A stretch of 64,000 nucleotides of DNA from Neocallimastix lanati (nom. inval.) (taxonomy: Eukaryota; Neocallimastigomycota; Neocallimastigomycetes; Neocallimastigales; Neocallimastigaceae): assembly GCA_016946835.1 (NCBI GenBank), contig JACVTC010000081.1, forward strand, positions 591,501 to 655,500. Direction: 5' to 3'. Position 1 is the first letter of the stretch. The number at the start of each line of letters is the position of its first letter. The notes under the pieces were generated by a model that did no database searches, was not told where the DNA came from, and saw nothing but the letters and a program-made list of their open reading frames with translations. The position numbers were made by a program, and so were the translations under genes. Of the stretch, positions 31,775-42,897 are shown in pieces.

Positions 31775-33865
31775 ATTTACCTTTAAATTTTCTTCTTTGA
31801 CAAATTTCTTAAAATAGAAATGTAGAGACTAATACATTCTTCATGATTGAGAAAACCAAACTGTTCAGGTCTAATAAAACTATGTTTAAAAGCATATTTA
31901 GAGATTATTTCTGTGACTATTTTTGTTAGGATTTTAAGACCGGCATTGATAAAAGAGATACCTCTATAATTATTACAATTAGAAAGATAGCCTTTCTTTG
32001 GAATAGAAACAATAAATGCAGAGTTCCATTCATTAGGAAAAGAACCTTCCCAAATTTTGTTATAAAAATAATCTCAAGGCATTTACCAGCAGAAGGAAAT
32101 TTTTCTACTAGATCATGATTACAAAAGAAAGCTTTATAAAATTCAATAGGAATACCATCTGGTCCAGGAGTTTTGTTACGCTTCATAGAAAGTACTGTAT
32201 TTCATATATTAGAAAGAGAAATAGGATCCTGACCAGATTTAGACTTAACAAGATGAAGAGTAGAAGCTGAATATGCAGGTTTAGAGATCTTCTTGAGACC
32301 ACACCAACCATCACTATAGTCTTTGTTTATAAAATAGTTACTAATTTTGACAATATTTGCTTTATAACGATTGGTACGGAAGGTGCTTTTAAGCTTTTTC
32401 AAAGCTTTGCATAATTTATGATACTGAGTATATTGATCTAAATAAGCATCCATCGAAAGACAATCTGAGTAAATGTTTAATATTTTCATATGCTAAATGT
32501 TTAGCAATTGAAATCTTCTTAACATACTCTGGGCAGTAGAAAGTAGGATTATTAAATTTTGAGGGAATAAAAGTTTTAATTTCCTTACCAAAACGGATTG
32601 AAGTATTAATAAATTCTTTAACCATATCATCTGCTGATATTCCATCAAATTTGGATTCAAGATTACTTGCTAAAACAGAAAAGTAATATTGTGAGATAGT
32701 ATATTTTTATTTTGAGTATTACAAATATGTTTAGACCGTTTGAAAGTTTTCTTAGGTTTATTAAAACCCATCTGAAAGATTTTTATTGCAAGATTAAGAA
32801 GATAGGATAATGATCAGAAATATCATTTGCAAATAAGCAAGCAGAAGATAAATGTACATGAGGAATCATAGCTTTTATTATAGATAATATGGTCGATGCA
32901 AGAAGATTTGGAACCTTTAGAATAAGTAATACTACTACCAGTAAGATTGGCAACAATCCAGTCAGGGAAATTTTTGATAATATATTTCTTAAGTTTATTG
33001 AAGGGCATATTAAATTCACCTAAAAGAAGAGCAGGTGAATTTTCCTTATTATGAGTACTTTACCATTTTTCCATTTCAGAGAAAGCATTTAAACGAGCTT
33101 CAGGTCATCTATATTGATGAAAGTAGATATTGCCAATAGAACATTTTTGATTCCAAAATTACGTCAGACTAACTGATATAATGTAATTGTAGTTGGAATT
33201 TTCAGCAGTATAAGAACAAGAATTATGAACACCGATATATAAACCTCTCATTCCAGGGATTTTAGAATTAGCATGAAGGAAAACAGAATCGTAACCAAAA
33301 ATAGAAGGAGAGTTCCCTTTAGAGAAGAACTTACTATTACCAGTTTCCTGAAGGCATATACATACAAGTTTAAAAATATTGAATTTAAATATATAATATC
33401 ATCTCTCTTTTTAGAATTCCAACCATTTATATTCCAGCTAGAGCATAAATTGAAGAAAGAAGAACTAGAATAAAGATGACATGAATAGAAATCTCTGGGA
33501 ATACCAAAAAAAAATTTAATTTTTCTCTTGATTTTTTTAATTTTTTTAACTTTATTATAATTGGATTTGTGGTCATTAGAGTTTGAATAACCTTTACATT
33601 CTTTATAGTTAATTTTAACAGAGGAATGAAAATCATTATTTAACAAATCATAGAATTGTTTAATGGTATTACTATTAAGAGCATTTACTTTGATAATAAA
33701 ATAAGAACTGTATAATGATGAAAATTTTCTAACTATTGAAAAGATGATATTAAAAAACTAGATAAATTACAGATACAGTAATTTCCTGTACCAAGAAAAG
33801 TGCTGATAGTAATACCCCCTCAGAGACATCATTTCTGGTGGTACGTTCCTCAGAGAAAACATAAA
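31775..33865 (-). pseudogene. LINE ORF2 remnant: endonuclease and reverse transcriptase
   Basis: Read right to left: WNINGWNSKKRDDI, then CICLQETG (about 33430-33340, catalytic Glu) and GEFNMPFNKL, normally GDFN (near 33025). Next are SSCIDHIIYNKSYD (near 32890) and SDHYPIFL (about 32815), the apurinic-type endonuclease motifs. The RT follows: KRNKTPGPDGIPIEFYKAF (about 32185-32125), WNSAFIVSIPKKG with breaks, NNYRGISFINAGLKILT (near 31960) and RPEQFGF (near 31850). It stops before the YxDD box, which is absent. Several frameshifts split it. Identification as a non-LTR retrotransposon with EEP endonuclease is firm; the clade is not determined. Confidence 0.85.
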
Positions 33866-34429
33866 TGATTCATACATAAAAAAATGGTAAATTCATAAAA
33901 TAAATAAATAAATAAATAAATAAAATAAAATAAATGCAATAAATAAACTCAATTATTATAAATAACAATAAATTTTATATCATTCTAATATTATTAAAAA
34001 AAAAAAAATAATAAAAAAAAATAAACACTATATTATACATACATTAATAAATTTATTATAATTATTTTTATTTTTTAATATTTAAATTATAACTAAATAT
34101 ATATATTTATTTTATTAATTATTTATATCATTTTTAAAATTTTTTAATTTATTTTAAAAAATTTATATATTATTATACATCAAGTAAAATAATATTATAT
34201 ACATATATATAACATATATAATTATGATTATTATTTTTAATGAGATTTTTTAAAATAAAAATTTATTTTTTATTTTAAATTTTAATCTTTTTATTTTTTT
34301 ATTATTATTAATATTTATTGTAATTTTTTTCTTAATATTTTTTATATTTTTGTTCTTTTGTATTAATTTAATTTATTAATATTTCTTTTCTTTCCTTTTT
34401 TTTTTTTTTTTATTACTATTTTTAAATTT
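33866..34429. other. Shared 3' flank of CBM1 gene 4
   Basis: It begins with the AATGATTCATACATAAA boundary shared with the flanks of genes 1, 2 and 5, then AT-rich DNA with a T-run before the stop codon. No gene is seen. Confidence 0.68.
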
Positions 34430-36022
34430 CTAATATTTAACACATTGTGAGTAATATGGACTTAATTCCTTACAAGTTAAACCAGACTTACAACATTTTG
34501 GTCCATTAAATCCTGTTCCACCACATTGAGCCCATTCACCAGCACATTGATTATCATCAACAACAGTTGGATTTGTTTTTACAGTTACTGTAATTGTTTC
34601 TCTCTGAGTGACAGTAACCTTTTCTTTTACGGTAACAGTTGTAACGACTGGAATACATTTAGTACCGGTTGTTGGAATAACTGGTTTGGAAGTGGTAGTG
34701 GTCTTTGGTGGGAGTACTCTGGTACTAGTAGTAGTGGTCTTTGGTGGAAGAACTCTTGTACTAGTGGTAGTAGTCTTTGGTGGAAGAACTCTTGTACTAG
34801 TGGTAGTAGTCTTTGGTGGAAGATCTCTTGTACTAGTAGTAGTAGTCTTTGGTGGGAGTACTCTTGTACTAGTAGTAGTGGTCTTTGGTGGGAGTACTCT
34901 TGTACTAGTGGTAGTAGTCTTTGGTGGGAGTACTCTGGTACTAGTGGTAGTGGTCTTTGGTGGAAGAACTCTTGTACTAGTAGTAGTGGTCTTTGGTGGA
35001 AGAACTCTTGTACTAGTAGTAGTGGTCTTTGGTGGGAGTACTCTTGTACTAGTAGTAGTGGTCTTTGGTGGAAGAACTCTTGTACTAGTGGTAGTAGTCT
35101 TTGGTGGGAGTACTCTGGTACTAGTGGTAGTGGTCTTTGGTGGGAGTACTCTTGTACTAGTAGTAGTGGTCTTTGGTGGGAGTACTCTTGTACTAGTAGT
35201 AGTGGTCTTTGGTGGAAGAACTCTTGTACTAGTGGTAGTAGTCTTTGGTGGGAGTACTCTGGTACTAGTGGTAGTGGTCTTTGGTGGGAGTACTCTTGTA
35301 CTAGTGGTAGTAGTCTTTGGTGGGAGTACTCTTGTACTAGTAGTAGTGGTCTTTGGTGGAAGAACTCTTGTACTAGTAGTAGTAGTCTTTGGTGGGAGTA
35401 CTCTTGTACTAGTGGTAGTAGTCTTTGGTGGAAGGACTCTTGTACTAGTAGTAGTGGTCTTTGGTGGAAGAACTCTTGTACTAGTAGTAGTGGTCTTTGG
35501 TGGAAGAACTCTTGTACTAGTAGTAGTGGTCTTAGGTGGGAGTACTCTTGTACTAGTAGTAGTGGTCTTTGGTGGAAGAACTCTAGTACTAGTGGTAGTG
35601 GTCTTTGGTGGAAGGACTCTTGTACTAGTGGTAGTAGTCTTTGGTGGAAGAACTCTTGTACTAGTAGTAGTGGTCTTTGGTGGAAGAACTCTTGTACTAG
35701 TAGTAGTGGTCTTTGGTGGAAGAACTCTTGTACTAGTAGTAGTGGTCTTAGGTGGGAGTACTCTTGTACTAGTAGTAGTGGTCTTTGGTGGAAGAACTCT
35801 AGTACTAGTGGTAGTGGTCTTTGGTGGAAGGACTCTTGTACTAGTGGTAGTAGTCTTAGGTGGGAGTACTATAGTAGTAGACTCTCTTGGTGGGGGTGAA
35901 CAATGGCGAAAAATAGTAGTAGTAGGTTTTGGTGGTGGAATTTTAGTTGAATATGCTGAAACACCAACAAAAGAAGAAACTAAACACAAAAGGATTATTG
36001 AAAAATTTAATTTCATTTTCAT
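34430..36022 (-). CDS. Secreted CBM1 protein with the longest repeat stalk, gene 4
   Basis: 530 residues. After the signal peptide (1-23) there is no four-Cys module. A short segment, TTTIFRHCSPPPRESTTI (about 33-51), leads straight into about 33 copies of the 12-residue repeat, mostly TRVLPPKTTTTS, with one DLPPK variant. The neck and CBM1 (WAQCGG, GFNGPKCC, LSPYYSQC) match the other genes. The same IFRHCSPPPREST segment sits in the middle of the gene 5 stalk, so one arose from the other by unequal exchange. Higher-order blocks of several repeats recur within the stalk (35450-35600 and 35660-35810 look the same), showing recent multi-unit duplication. Confidence 0.92.
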   Translation of the reverse strand: MKMKLNFSIILLCLVSSFVGVSAYSTKIPPPKPTTTIFRHCSPPPRESTTIVLPPKTTTTSTRVLPPKTTTTSTRVLPPKTTTTSTRVLPPKTTTTSTRVLPPKTTTTSTRVLPPKTTTTSTRVLPPKTTTTSTRVLPPKTTTTSTRVLPPKTTTTSTRVLPPKTTTTSTRVLPPKTTTTSTRVLPPKTTTTSTRVLPPKTTTTSTRVLPPKTTTTSTRVLPPKTTTTSTRVLPPKTTTTSTRVLPPKTTTTSTRVLPPKTTTTSTRVLPPKTTTTSTRVLPPKTTTTSTRVLPPKTTTTSTRVLPPKTTTTSTRVLPPKTTTTSTRVLPPKTTTTSTRVLPPKTTTTSTRVLPPKTTTTSTRVLPPKTTTTSTRVLPPKTTTTSTRVLPPKTTTTSTRDLPPKTTTTSTRVLPPKTTTTSTRVLPPKTTTTSTRVLPPKTTTTSKPVIPTTGTKCIPVVTTVTVKEKVTVTQRETITVTVKTNPTVVDDNQCAGEWAQCGGTGFNGPKCCKSGLTCKELSPYYSQCVKY

Positions 36023-37421
36023 TTATTTTTTATTTGTTTAATTAAATATATAGAAATTTTTTCTTTGCAAAATAATAAAATGATATATATAATTAATATT
36101 TTTTATATAAAATATTTAAAATTTTAATATTCAATTATTTTAAATATTTTTTATCATCAATTATTCTAATATATATATTCAATATATATATTTAATAAAG
36201 ATATTTCAAATCTTTATTATTATTTTTTTTTTTATTTGAATTTGAAGAAAAGCAAAAAAGGATTTTCTCTTTATTTTATATGAACATCAAAAAAAAAAAA
36301 AAAAATGGAACATTTAAATTATAATAATAAAAAATATTAATAATTAAATTAATTAAATATAAGCATAATATTAAAATGATTTTCAAAAAAAAAAAAATAT
36401 ATGTATATATATATATATATTAATTTTTGTTCATAAAACTTTAAATATTATATAAAACAATACAAAAAATTTTTTTTAATTATAATTTTAGAATGTCACA
36501 TTTCATTTTTTAATACAATAATAAGAAAATATCTTCATAAACTTTAACTACTATTAATAAATCAATACCAGAAAAAAAAATTTAATATAAATAACCAAAA
36601 AAAAAAAAAAAAAAAAAAGTAAAATAAAATAAAATAAAATAATATAAAATTAATAGTAAAATATGATTAGATTGAATAAAATAATAATTATAAAATAATA
36701 ATAAATTTTATATATATAAATAAATACAAATGTATACATAAAAAACGTATACGTTCAATAGATTAAAATTACATTATAATATTTGATAGTTATAAATTTT
36801 AAATAAATAAATAATAAATAAATAAAAATAAATAATAAATAAATAAAAATAAATAATAAATAAATAAATAATAAACAAATAATAAATAAATAAATAAATA
36901 AATAAATAGTATTTATAATAACAAAGCTTCTCCCAATAATAGCAAAATCAGTTGTTATCATCAATAATAGTGAAATTTGTACCAAAAATTCAATATTAAT
37001 TAAAGGTAAAAAATAGAATTAATAAAATTAATAGCAAAATTAAATAAATAAATTAAAAGAATAAATAAATAAATAAAATTTTCATATTAATTAATTCTAA
37101 TATAATAATTTATCTTTTTCTTTATTTTTTTTTTTTTTCATTTTTTTCTTTATTTTTTTTCTTTATATTTTTGTTTTTGTTTTTGTTTTTATCTTAAATT
37201 TATATTTATACAAATTAAAGCATTTATTTTTTTATTTTCTACATACAAATTAAAACTTTTTTATTTGTTTTCTTTTATTTACATATAACAAAAAAACTTA
37301 AGAAGAAAAGAAGTAAGAAGAAGATAAAAAATAAAATAAATAAAATTATACTTTTATAACGATTTAAACTTTATGTATATTAAATAGCCAATATCTTTAT
37401 CTAAATTTAAATTTATATATG
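36023..37421. repeat. Duplicated 5' flank unit of CBM1 gene 4, left part
   Basis: Same order of blocks as behind the other genes: dyad block (36149-36215), GAATGTCACATTTCATTTTT (36490), AACAAAGCTTCTCCC (36918) and AAGAAGAAAAGAAGTAAGAA (37300). It is interrupted at 37422 by the LTR-like insert. No gene is seen. Confidence 0.7.
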
Positions 37422-37923
37422 TGATTAAGTATGGTATATATCTTGTTTCCCATCTTTATCTAATATACTAAATAAAATTATTTATAAGAAAATAATTAAA
37501 TTCATTCAATAGAAATAAATTTATTTTATAACCTTTTATGTTATTATTTATTATAAAAACTTATAATACTAATTCTTAAGGTAGTTAGTAAACCTCTACT
37601 AAACTTATCTAATTTTACAGGCTAATTAGTAACCTTTAAACATTCTTTTTATTATTATCTAATTTTACTGGACAATTAGTAACATTTTATTAAAAAAATA
37701 TTTTACATTCCTATTTATATTAGTTATCTAAATTAAAGTAATCTTTATAAACAATAATTTTTACTAAAGTATTTAACATTTCTAAACAATTACATTTACA
37801 AGTTATTTTTATAATTTTATTAATATAAATTTTTTACTATTTAATAATTTTATACTTATAATCTATATTAACTTTAATATATTTATTTTAATTTATTATT
37901 ATTTAAAGTTTCATTCTATAACA
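37422..37923 (+). mobile_element. Probable solo LTR inserted in a CBM1 flank
   Basis: About 500 bp starting TGATTAAG and ending TAACA interrupts the flank between TTTATATATG and TATGTATATATA. The paralogous positions at 4575, 12015, 19145 and 49495 are uninterrupted, so this is an insertion. A 4-5-bp duplication (TATG or ATATG) is ambiguous because the target is AT-repetitive. There is no coding sequence inside. A recombined single LTR is the simplest reading; a MITE is possible. Confidence 0.55.
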
Positions 37924-39176
37924 TATGTATATATATAAATGTATATATATGGATATATATGGATTGATATGTTTTTTATTTGGTCTCTAAACCAATAACA
38001 TAAATTTAAAGTAAAACAATTATAATTTATCTTTATTTTAGATTATTTTGAGTTCTTTGAAATTCAACAACTTTTAATTCAAAACACCCAATCATAAATA
38101 ATAATAATTAATAAATAAAATTAAATGAGTATTTTATTAATAAATAATAAATAATAAATAATAAATAATAAACAATAAATAATAAATAATAAACAATAAA
38201 TAATAAATAATAAATAATAAATAATAAATAATAAATAATAAATAATAAATAATAAATAAATAAATAATAAATAATAAATAATAAATAATAAATAATAAAA
38301 AGAGTATTTATTAATAAATAAATAAATAAAAAAAAAAGTATTTATTAATAAATAAATAATAAATAATAAAAAGAGTATTTATTAATAAATAAATAAATAA
38401 AAAAAAGAGTATTTATTAATAAATAAATAATATTTAATATTTAATAATAAATAATAATAAAAAAAAATATTTATTAATAAATAATGGAATAATAAATAAT
38501 AAATAATATTCACTATTCAATATAAATCAATCAATTTCTCATTAAATTTAAAATAAATTAATAAATCAATAAAATTTTTCAAATTTCTGTAAAAAAAAAA
38601 AAAAAATCATTATCATCATAATAATCTGTTAATTAAAATATTATTAAGAAGTTCCATATAATAAAATATTACATTATTAATTATTTATATCATATATTTT
38701 ATAACAATTTTACATATATACATGTGTTATATATCATATGATTTATATAATATACAATATATAATATAGTACTTTTAGATTTATTATATATTAAATATTT
38801 ATAATATATTATACTTGATTTATTATTAACAATTTTATTTATTAATTATATATTAACTTTATATTAATTCTATTAAACTTATTTCTAACATATTTTTTGT
38901 TAAATATAAAGTTTTAATATAAAATCAAAAAAAAAAAAAAAAAAATTAATATTATATTAAAAAGTTTATTGACTAATAAATTATAATATTTTTTAATAAG
39001 AGAAAGATATTATTAAATAAATAGATAAATAAGTAGATAAATAGATAAATAAATAGATAAATAGATAAATAAATAAATAGATAGATAAATAAATAAATAA
39101 ATAGATAAATAAATAAATAAATATGTAATAATAATAAAAAAAATTAATTTATTTTTACCAATTATTTTATTAAAAT
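37924..39176. repeat. Rest of the flank unit, heptanucleotide DNA, LTR piece and dispersed repeat
   Basis: The flank resumes with TTTGGTCTCTAAACCAATAA (37980), then heptanucleotide-type DNA at 38130-38500, the end block near 38510, a copia-B-like LTR start (about 38640-38890, minus) and the TTTTTTGTTAAATATAAAG repeat with TAGATAAA tracts. No gene is seen. Confidence 0.65.
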
Positions 39177-39452
39177 TGTCAAAATAATGATTAATTTAAT
39201 TAATCTATCTTTAATATAAATAATGACCAATTACTTGTATTAATATTTAAAAATGAAAAGTATAAAAAATCATAGAATTATTATTTTATAAAAATATATC
39301 TTATACAAAAAATAAAAGAGAATAAAAAATACTTTATACTGATATAAATATATTATAATAAAATATTTTCTAAAAAACTATTAACCCATATATAATTATT
39401 ATTGTGTTTATTATAGTTTATTTGAGTGTTTCTTAACATGATATTTTTGACA

Positions 39453-39467
39453 GATTAAGAGTCTCAG
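39453..39467 (+). promoter_or_regulatory. Primer-binding site of the copia element
   Basis: GATTAAGAGTCTCAG directly follows the 5' LTR. It is the same site as in the TRIM element and, with one or two changes, in copia copies A-C. Its complement, TGAGACTCTTAATC, fits the anticodon arm of tRNA-Lys(CUU). Confidence 0.65.
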
Positions 39468-39702
39468 TCTCAACCGATTAATCCATATGAAAGCTAAGTA
39501 TTTTTTTTAAAATAAAAATTTAACATTAAGTAAATTTGAAATTTATATATTTATTATTAAATATTAATTTTTTTAATTATTTATATATATATATAAATAT
39601 TTATAAATTATAGAACTAAAATAAAAGTGGAATCTTTAATATTTAAAATAATTATATAAAGAAGTACAATATCGATATAATTGAAATTGATAATAAACAA
39701 AA

Positions 39703-40005
39703 GGTCAGCTATTAGACATAAGCTGAGGATGAAATAAAAGATCAACTATTGAATATAAAGCTGAAGATGAAACAAAAGGTCAGCTATTAGACATAAGCTG
39801 AGGATGAAATAAAAGATCAGCTATTGAATATAAGTCTGAGGATGAAATAAAAGGTCAACTATTGGATATAAGCTGAGAATGAAACAAAAAGTTAGCTATA
39901 TTATATAAGCTGAAAATAAAGAACATAACATGTCAGCTATGCTATATATGCTGAGAATAAAAGAACATAAAATATCAGCTATGCTATATAAGCTGAGAAA
40001 AATAT
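39703..40005 (+). repeat. Eight tandem short hairpins in the copia 5' leader
   Basis: Eight imperfect units of about 37-42 bp each carry TCAGCTAT followed about ten bases later by ATAAGCTGA. The six bases TCAGCT and AGCTGA can pair as a small stem in most units. The array lies between primer-binding site and gag. Confidence 0.75.
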
Positions 40006-40626
40006 AATAAAAAAATTCAATTATATAATAAATAATTAAAATAAAGATTTTAATTAAAATGAAATTACAATAATATATTAAATATGAACAATTAATGTTA
40101 TAATCATTTTCACAACAATAGCAAAAATTTTTAAATACACTTAATATAAATAAATTAATCCCTTTATATTATTATTCGTAATATAAATATGTACAATACT
40201 TTGTAATAAACATTAATAAAAATAATTTATTCTTAATTAAAAAAGAATAGTATCATAATCACATTCACATTATTTAATAAAAGAACCAAAATGAAAGGTT
40301 TCATTAATAATAAAATTATACTAATTCCTCCCTCAATATTGAAAAATGTATATTAATATCTTTAAATTAAATTTTATTAAATTTTGTAAGCATTACTCAT
40401 TAAAAAAATCTATATAAATAGATTAATAATTAATTGTTACTGAAAATAAAACCAATCAATTTTAATTACAATTTACATCATTTAATTATATAAAATTAAA
40501 TCTAACTAAAGAAATAAAAATATATAAAAGACAAATTAAAGAAAAGCAATAAAAAATAAATTAAGAAAATAATAAAACATAAATATTTTAATTAAAACAA
40601 GAAAGTAAAAAATAAAAAAGTAGAAA

Positions 40627-41401
40627 ATGAACAGAAACAATTCAAGAAGTAATTCCAGAAATCAAATCATCGAAATCCCCAGATCAGAAAGTAATTTCTT
40701 CGCTAAAGGAATCTCTTTTAATTACTCCGAGAATTTCAATCATGTTACTGAATTAACCGTTGAAAACTTCCAAGATTGGAAAACTAACGTATTGGATCTC
40801 TTAATCATCAATAATCTAGAAGAATATGTTAGTTTACCAAAAGTAAAAAAATTGAGAAAGAAAGATATTAAAGAAGATTTAGATAAATACCTTAAAGATA
40901 AATTTAATAATTCTCTTGTTTACGATATTGGGACAACCCAAACAGATATCAAGAATGACATCATGGTTAAATGGATAATTAATAATAGCTTGGGAAAGAA
41001 AACAAAAGAAATAATAAAAAAGCCATAGTAAGACTGCCTTCGAAATGTGGAACTTCCTCCAAGATTCCTTTAGTTTAGGAGAAGAGCATCAAAAAATGAT
41101 ATTACGAAATAAATTAAACAGATTAAAATTTACCACAGATGATGATATACATATCTTCCTAGCAACACTTCAAAATATGATCGATGAATTGGAAATCATC
41201 GATACAGACATGAGTGATAGTGTAAAGGTAGGAATTCTGAATAGAGCCTTACCTGAAAATCTAAGGTGGATAAATGTTTTCCAGTTCAATAATGAATGGA
41301 TAAAATGTTGCAACTACGTAAAAAGAATAATACCAGATATTCTTTTCTCAAACATCAAGGAAAAAAAACTTCAAGAAGAAAACACAAAAAATATTTTTTA
41401 A
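40627..41401 (+). pseudogene. Copia gag, frameshifted
   Basis: ATG at 40627 opens 133 codons, including ELTVENFQDWKTNVLDLLII, the start of a copia-type gag. A shift near 41026 moves to a frame encoding WNFLQDSFSLGEEHQKMILR and LKFTTDDDIHIFLATLQNMI, the UBN2-type gag core, ending at 41401. The family protein forms the virus-like particle. One frame change means this copy cannot make full gag. Confidence 0.85.
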
Positions 41402-41879
41402 TTTACAAACTGAAAACAAAAATAAACAAAATAATAAGCATTTAAAAATGAGAGGAAGAAAAAATGGAAAATGTTTCCTATGTGGAAAATACGGCCACTA
41501 CAAAAAGGAATGTTATAAATATAAAAGAAATAAGCTCTTGAATCAAAACAATGAAAATAAACCAATGAAAATTCGAAGAAAATTGAACAAAAAATATAAT
41601 AAAAGTAAAATTAATAACAAGCATTTATATTCGATAAGTAATTATAACAACTATAAAGACGATTACTTAGAAGATTTTTCTAAAGATTATAACTCTGATA
41701 ATGCAATCGAAATTAACTGCTTAGAAACAATAAATAATAAAAATCACGAAAATAGCAATATACATAATAATAACTTCATAGTTTGGATTTTAGATTCAGG
41801 TGCATCAATCAGTACTATTAATGACATAAAATTTCTTACTAACATTAAAAAATGTAAAACAAAAAATTTTACTAGCTAA
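41402..41879 (+). pseudogene. Copia gag zinc knuckle and protease N-terminal part
   Basis: From 41448 the frame encodes CFLCGKYGHYKKEC, a CX2CX4HX4C zinc knuckle for RNA binding, then a Lys/Asn-rich spacer and FIVWILDSGASISTINDIKF. The DSGAS within it is the aspartic protease active-site motif. A frame change near 41870 interrupts the protease. Confidence 0.85.
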
Positions 41880-42897
41880 TGGTAAAGTAGTATTATCTGA
41901 GTTTTGCGGCGATTTTGTAGGATTCATTAACAATAACAAATTTATTTTAAAAAATGTTTATTATTCAAGATATATTAAGAGAAACTTAATTTCAATCAAT
42001 CAATTAATTTCTCAAAATTATAAAGTAATATTCAATAATTATGACAACTCCCCACAAGCATTAATTTACGATAATAATGGAAATAGAATTTATAAATCTT
42101 TATCTAATGATAAAAATACATATCAAATTTTCACTTCCAAATACCAAACAATTTTAAATTCAACACAACATAACGAAATCAATTATACAGAGTCAAATAA
42201 CCAACAAGTAATAGACCTTTGGCATAGACGCCTAGGTCATTATGATACTTCTAAAATAAAAAATAAATTAAGTAATATCAACCTAAAATTAAAATGCCCA
42301 GTATGTATTAATTCCAAATTAAAAAATAAGTCAGTCATTTAAACCATCTACCAATAGGACTAAACAAATTTTAGAATTAATACATTTAGATCTTGTAGGA
42401 CCTGTTACTCCTTCAATAAATAACAATAAGTATTTCCTTACAATTTTAGATGACTACTCTAGATATGGATGAGTCATCTTCACTAAAAATAGAATTAGTC
42501 GTAAATATTATCCCAATTATCAAAATAATAATGAAAATATTATTATTAATAATAGTAATCAAAATAATAATGATAAAAATAGCAACAATACAATTGACAA
42601 TAATAAAATCAATAATAGTAACAATACTTTCAATCAGGAATTGTTAAATTCAAATGATTACAATTTCAGTGATAACTCAATCAATATTAATAATGAAATT
42701 AAAAATACGACTGAAAATGATAACAACAAAATATCAACAGAAAGTCAACAAGAAATTAACAACATCAATAATAAATATAACACAAATAAAGAGAAAAATT
42801 CCAAACTATCAACATCCTAAAAATTCAAAAAGGAATTTAAATAATTTTACAATTAATTCAAATAAAAAAAAAAAAAATAAACAACACAAATGAATCA
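41880..42897 (+). pseudogene. Copia integrase, core-deleted, and Asn-rich linker
   Basis: The protease rest is followed by LWHRRLGHYDTSKIKNKL (near 42220-42270), the GAG-pre-integrase zinc-binding region. After a stop and shift, LIHLDLVGPVTP and YFLTILDDYSRYG hold the first two catalytic-type Asp positions. Right after VIFTKNR the sequence jumps to an Asn-rich linker (42480-42850). The remaining core, including the catalytic Glu, is absent. Insertion therefore needed integrase supplied by another element. Confidence 0.82.
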
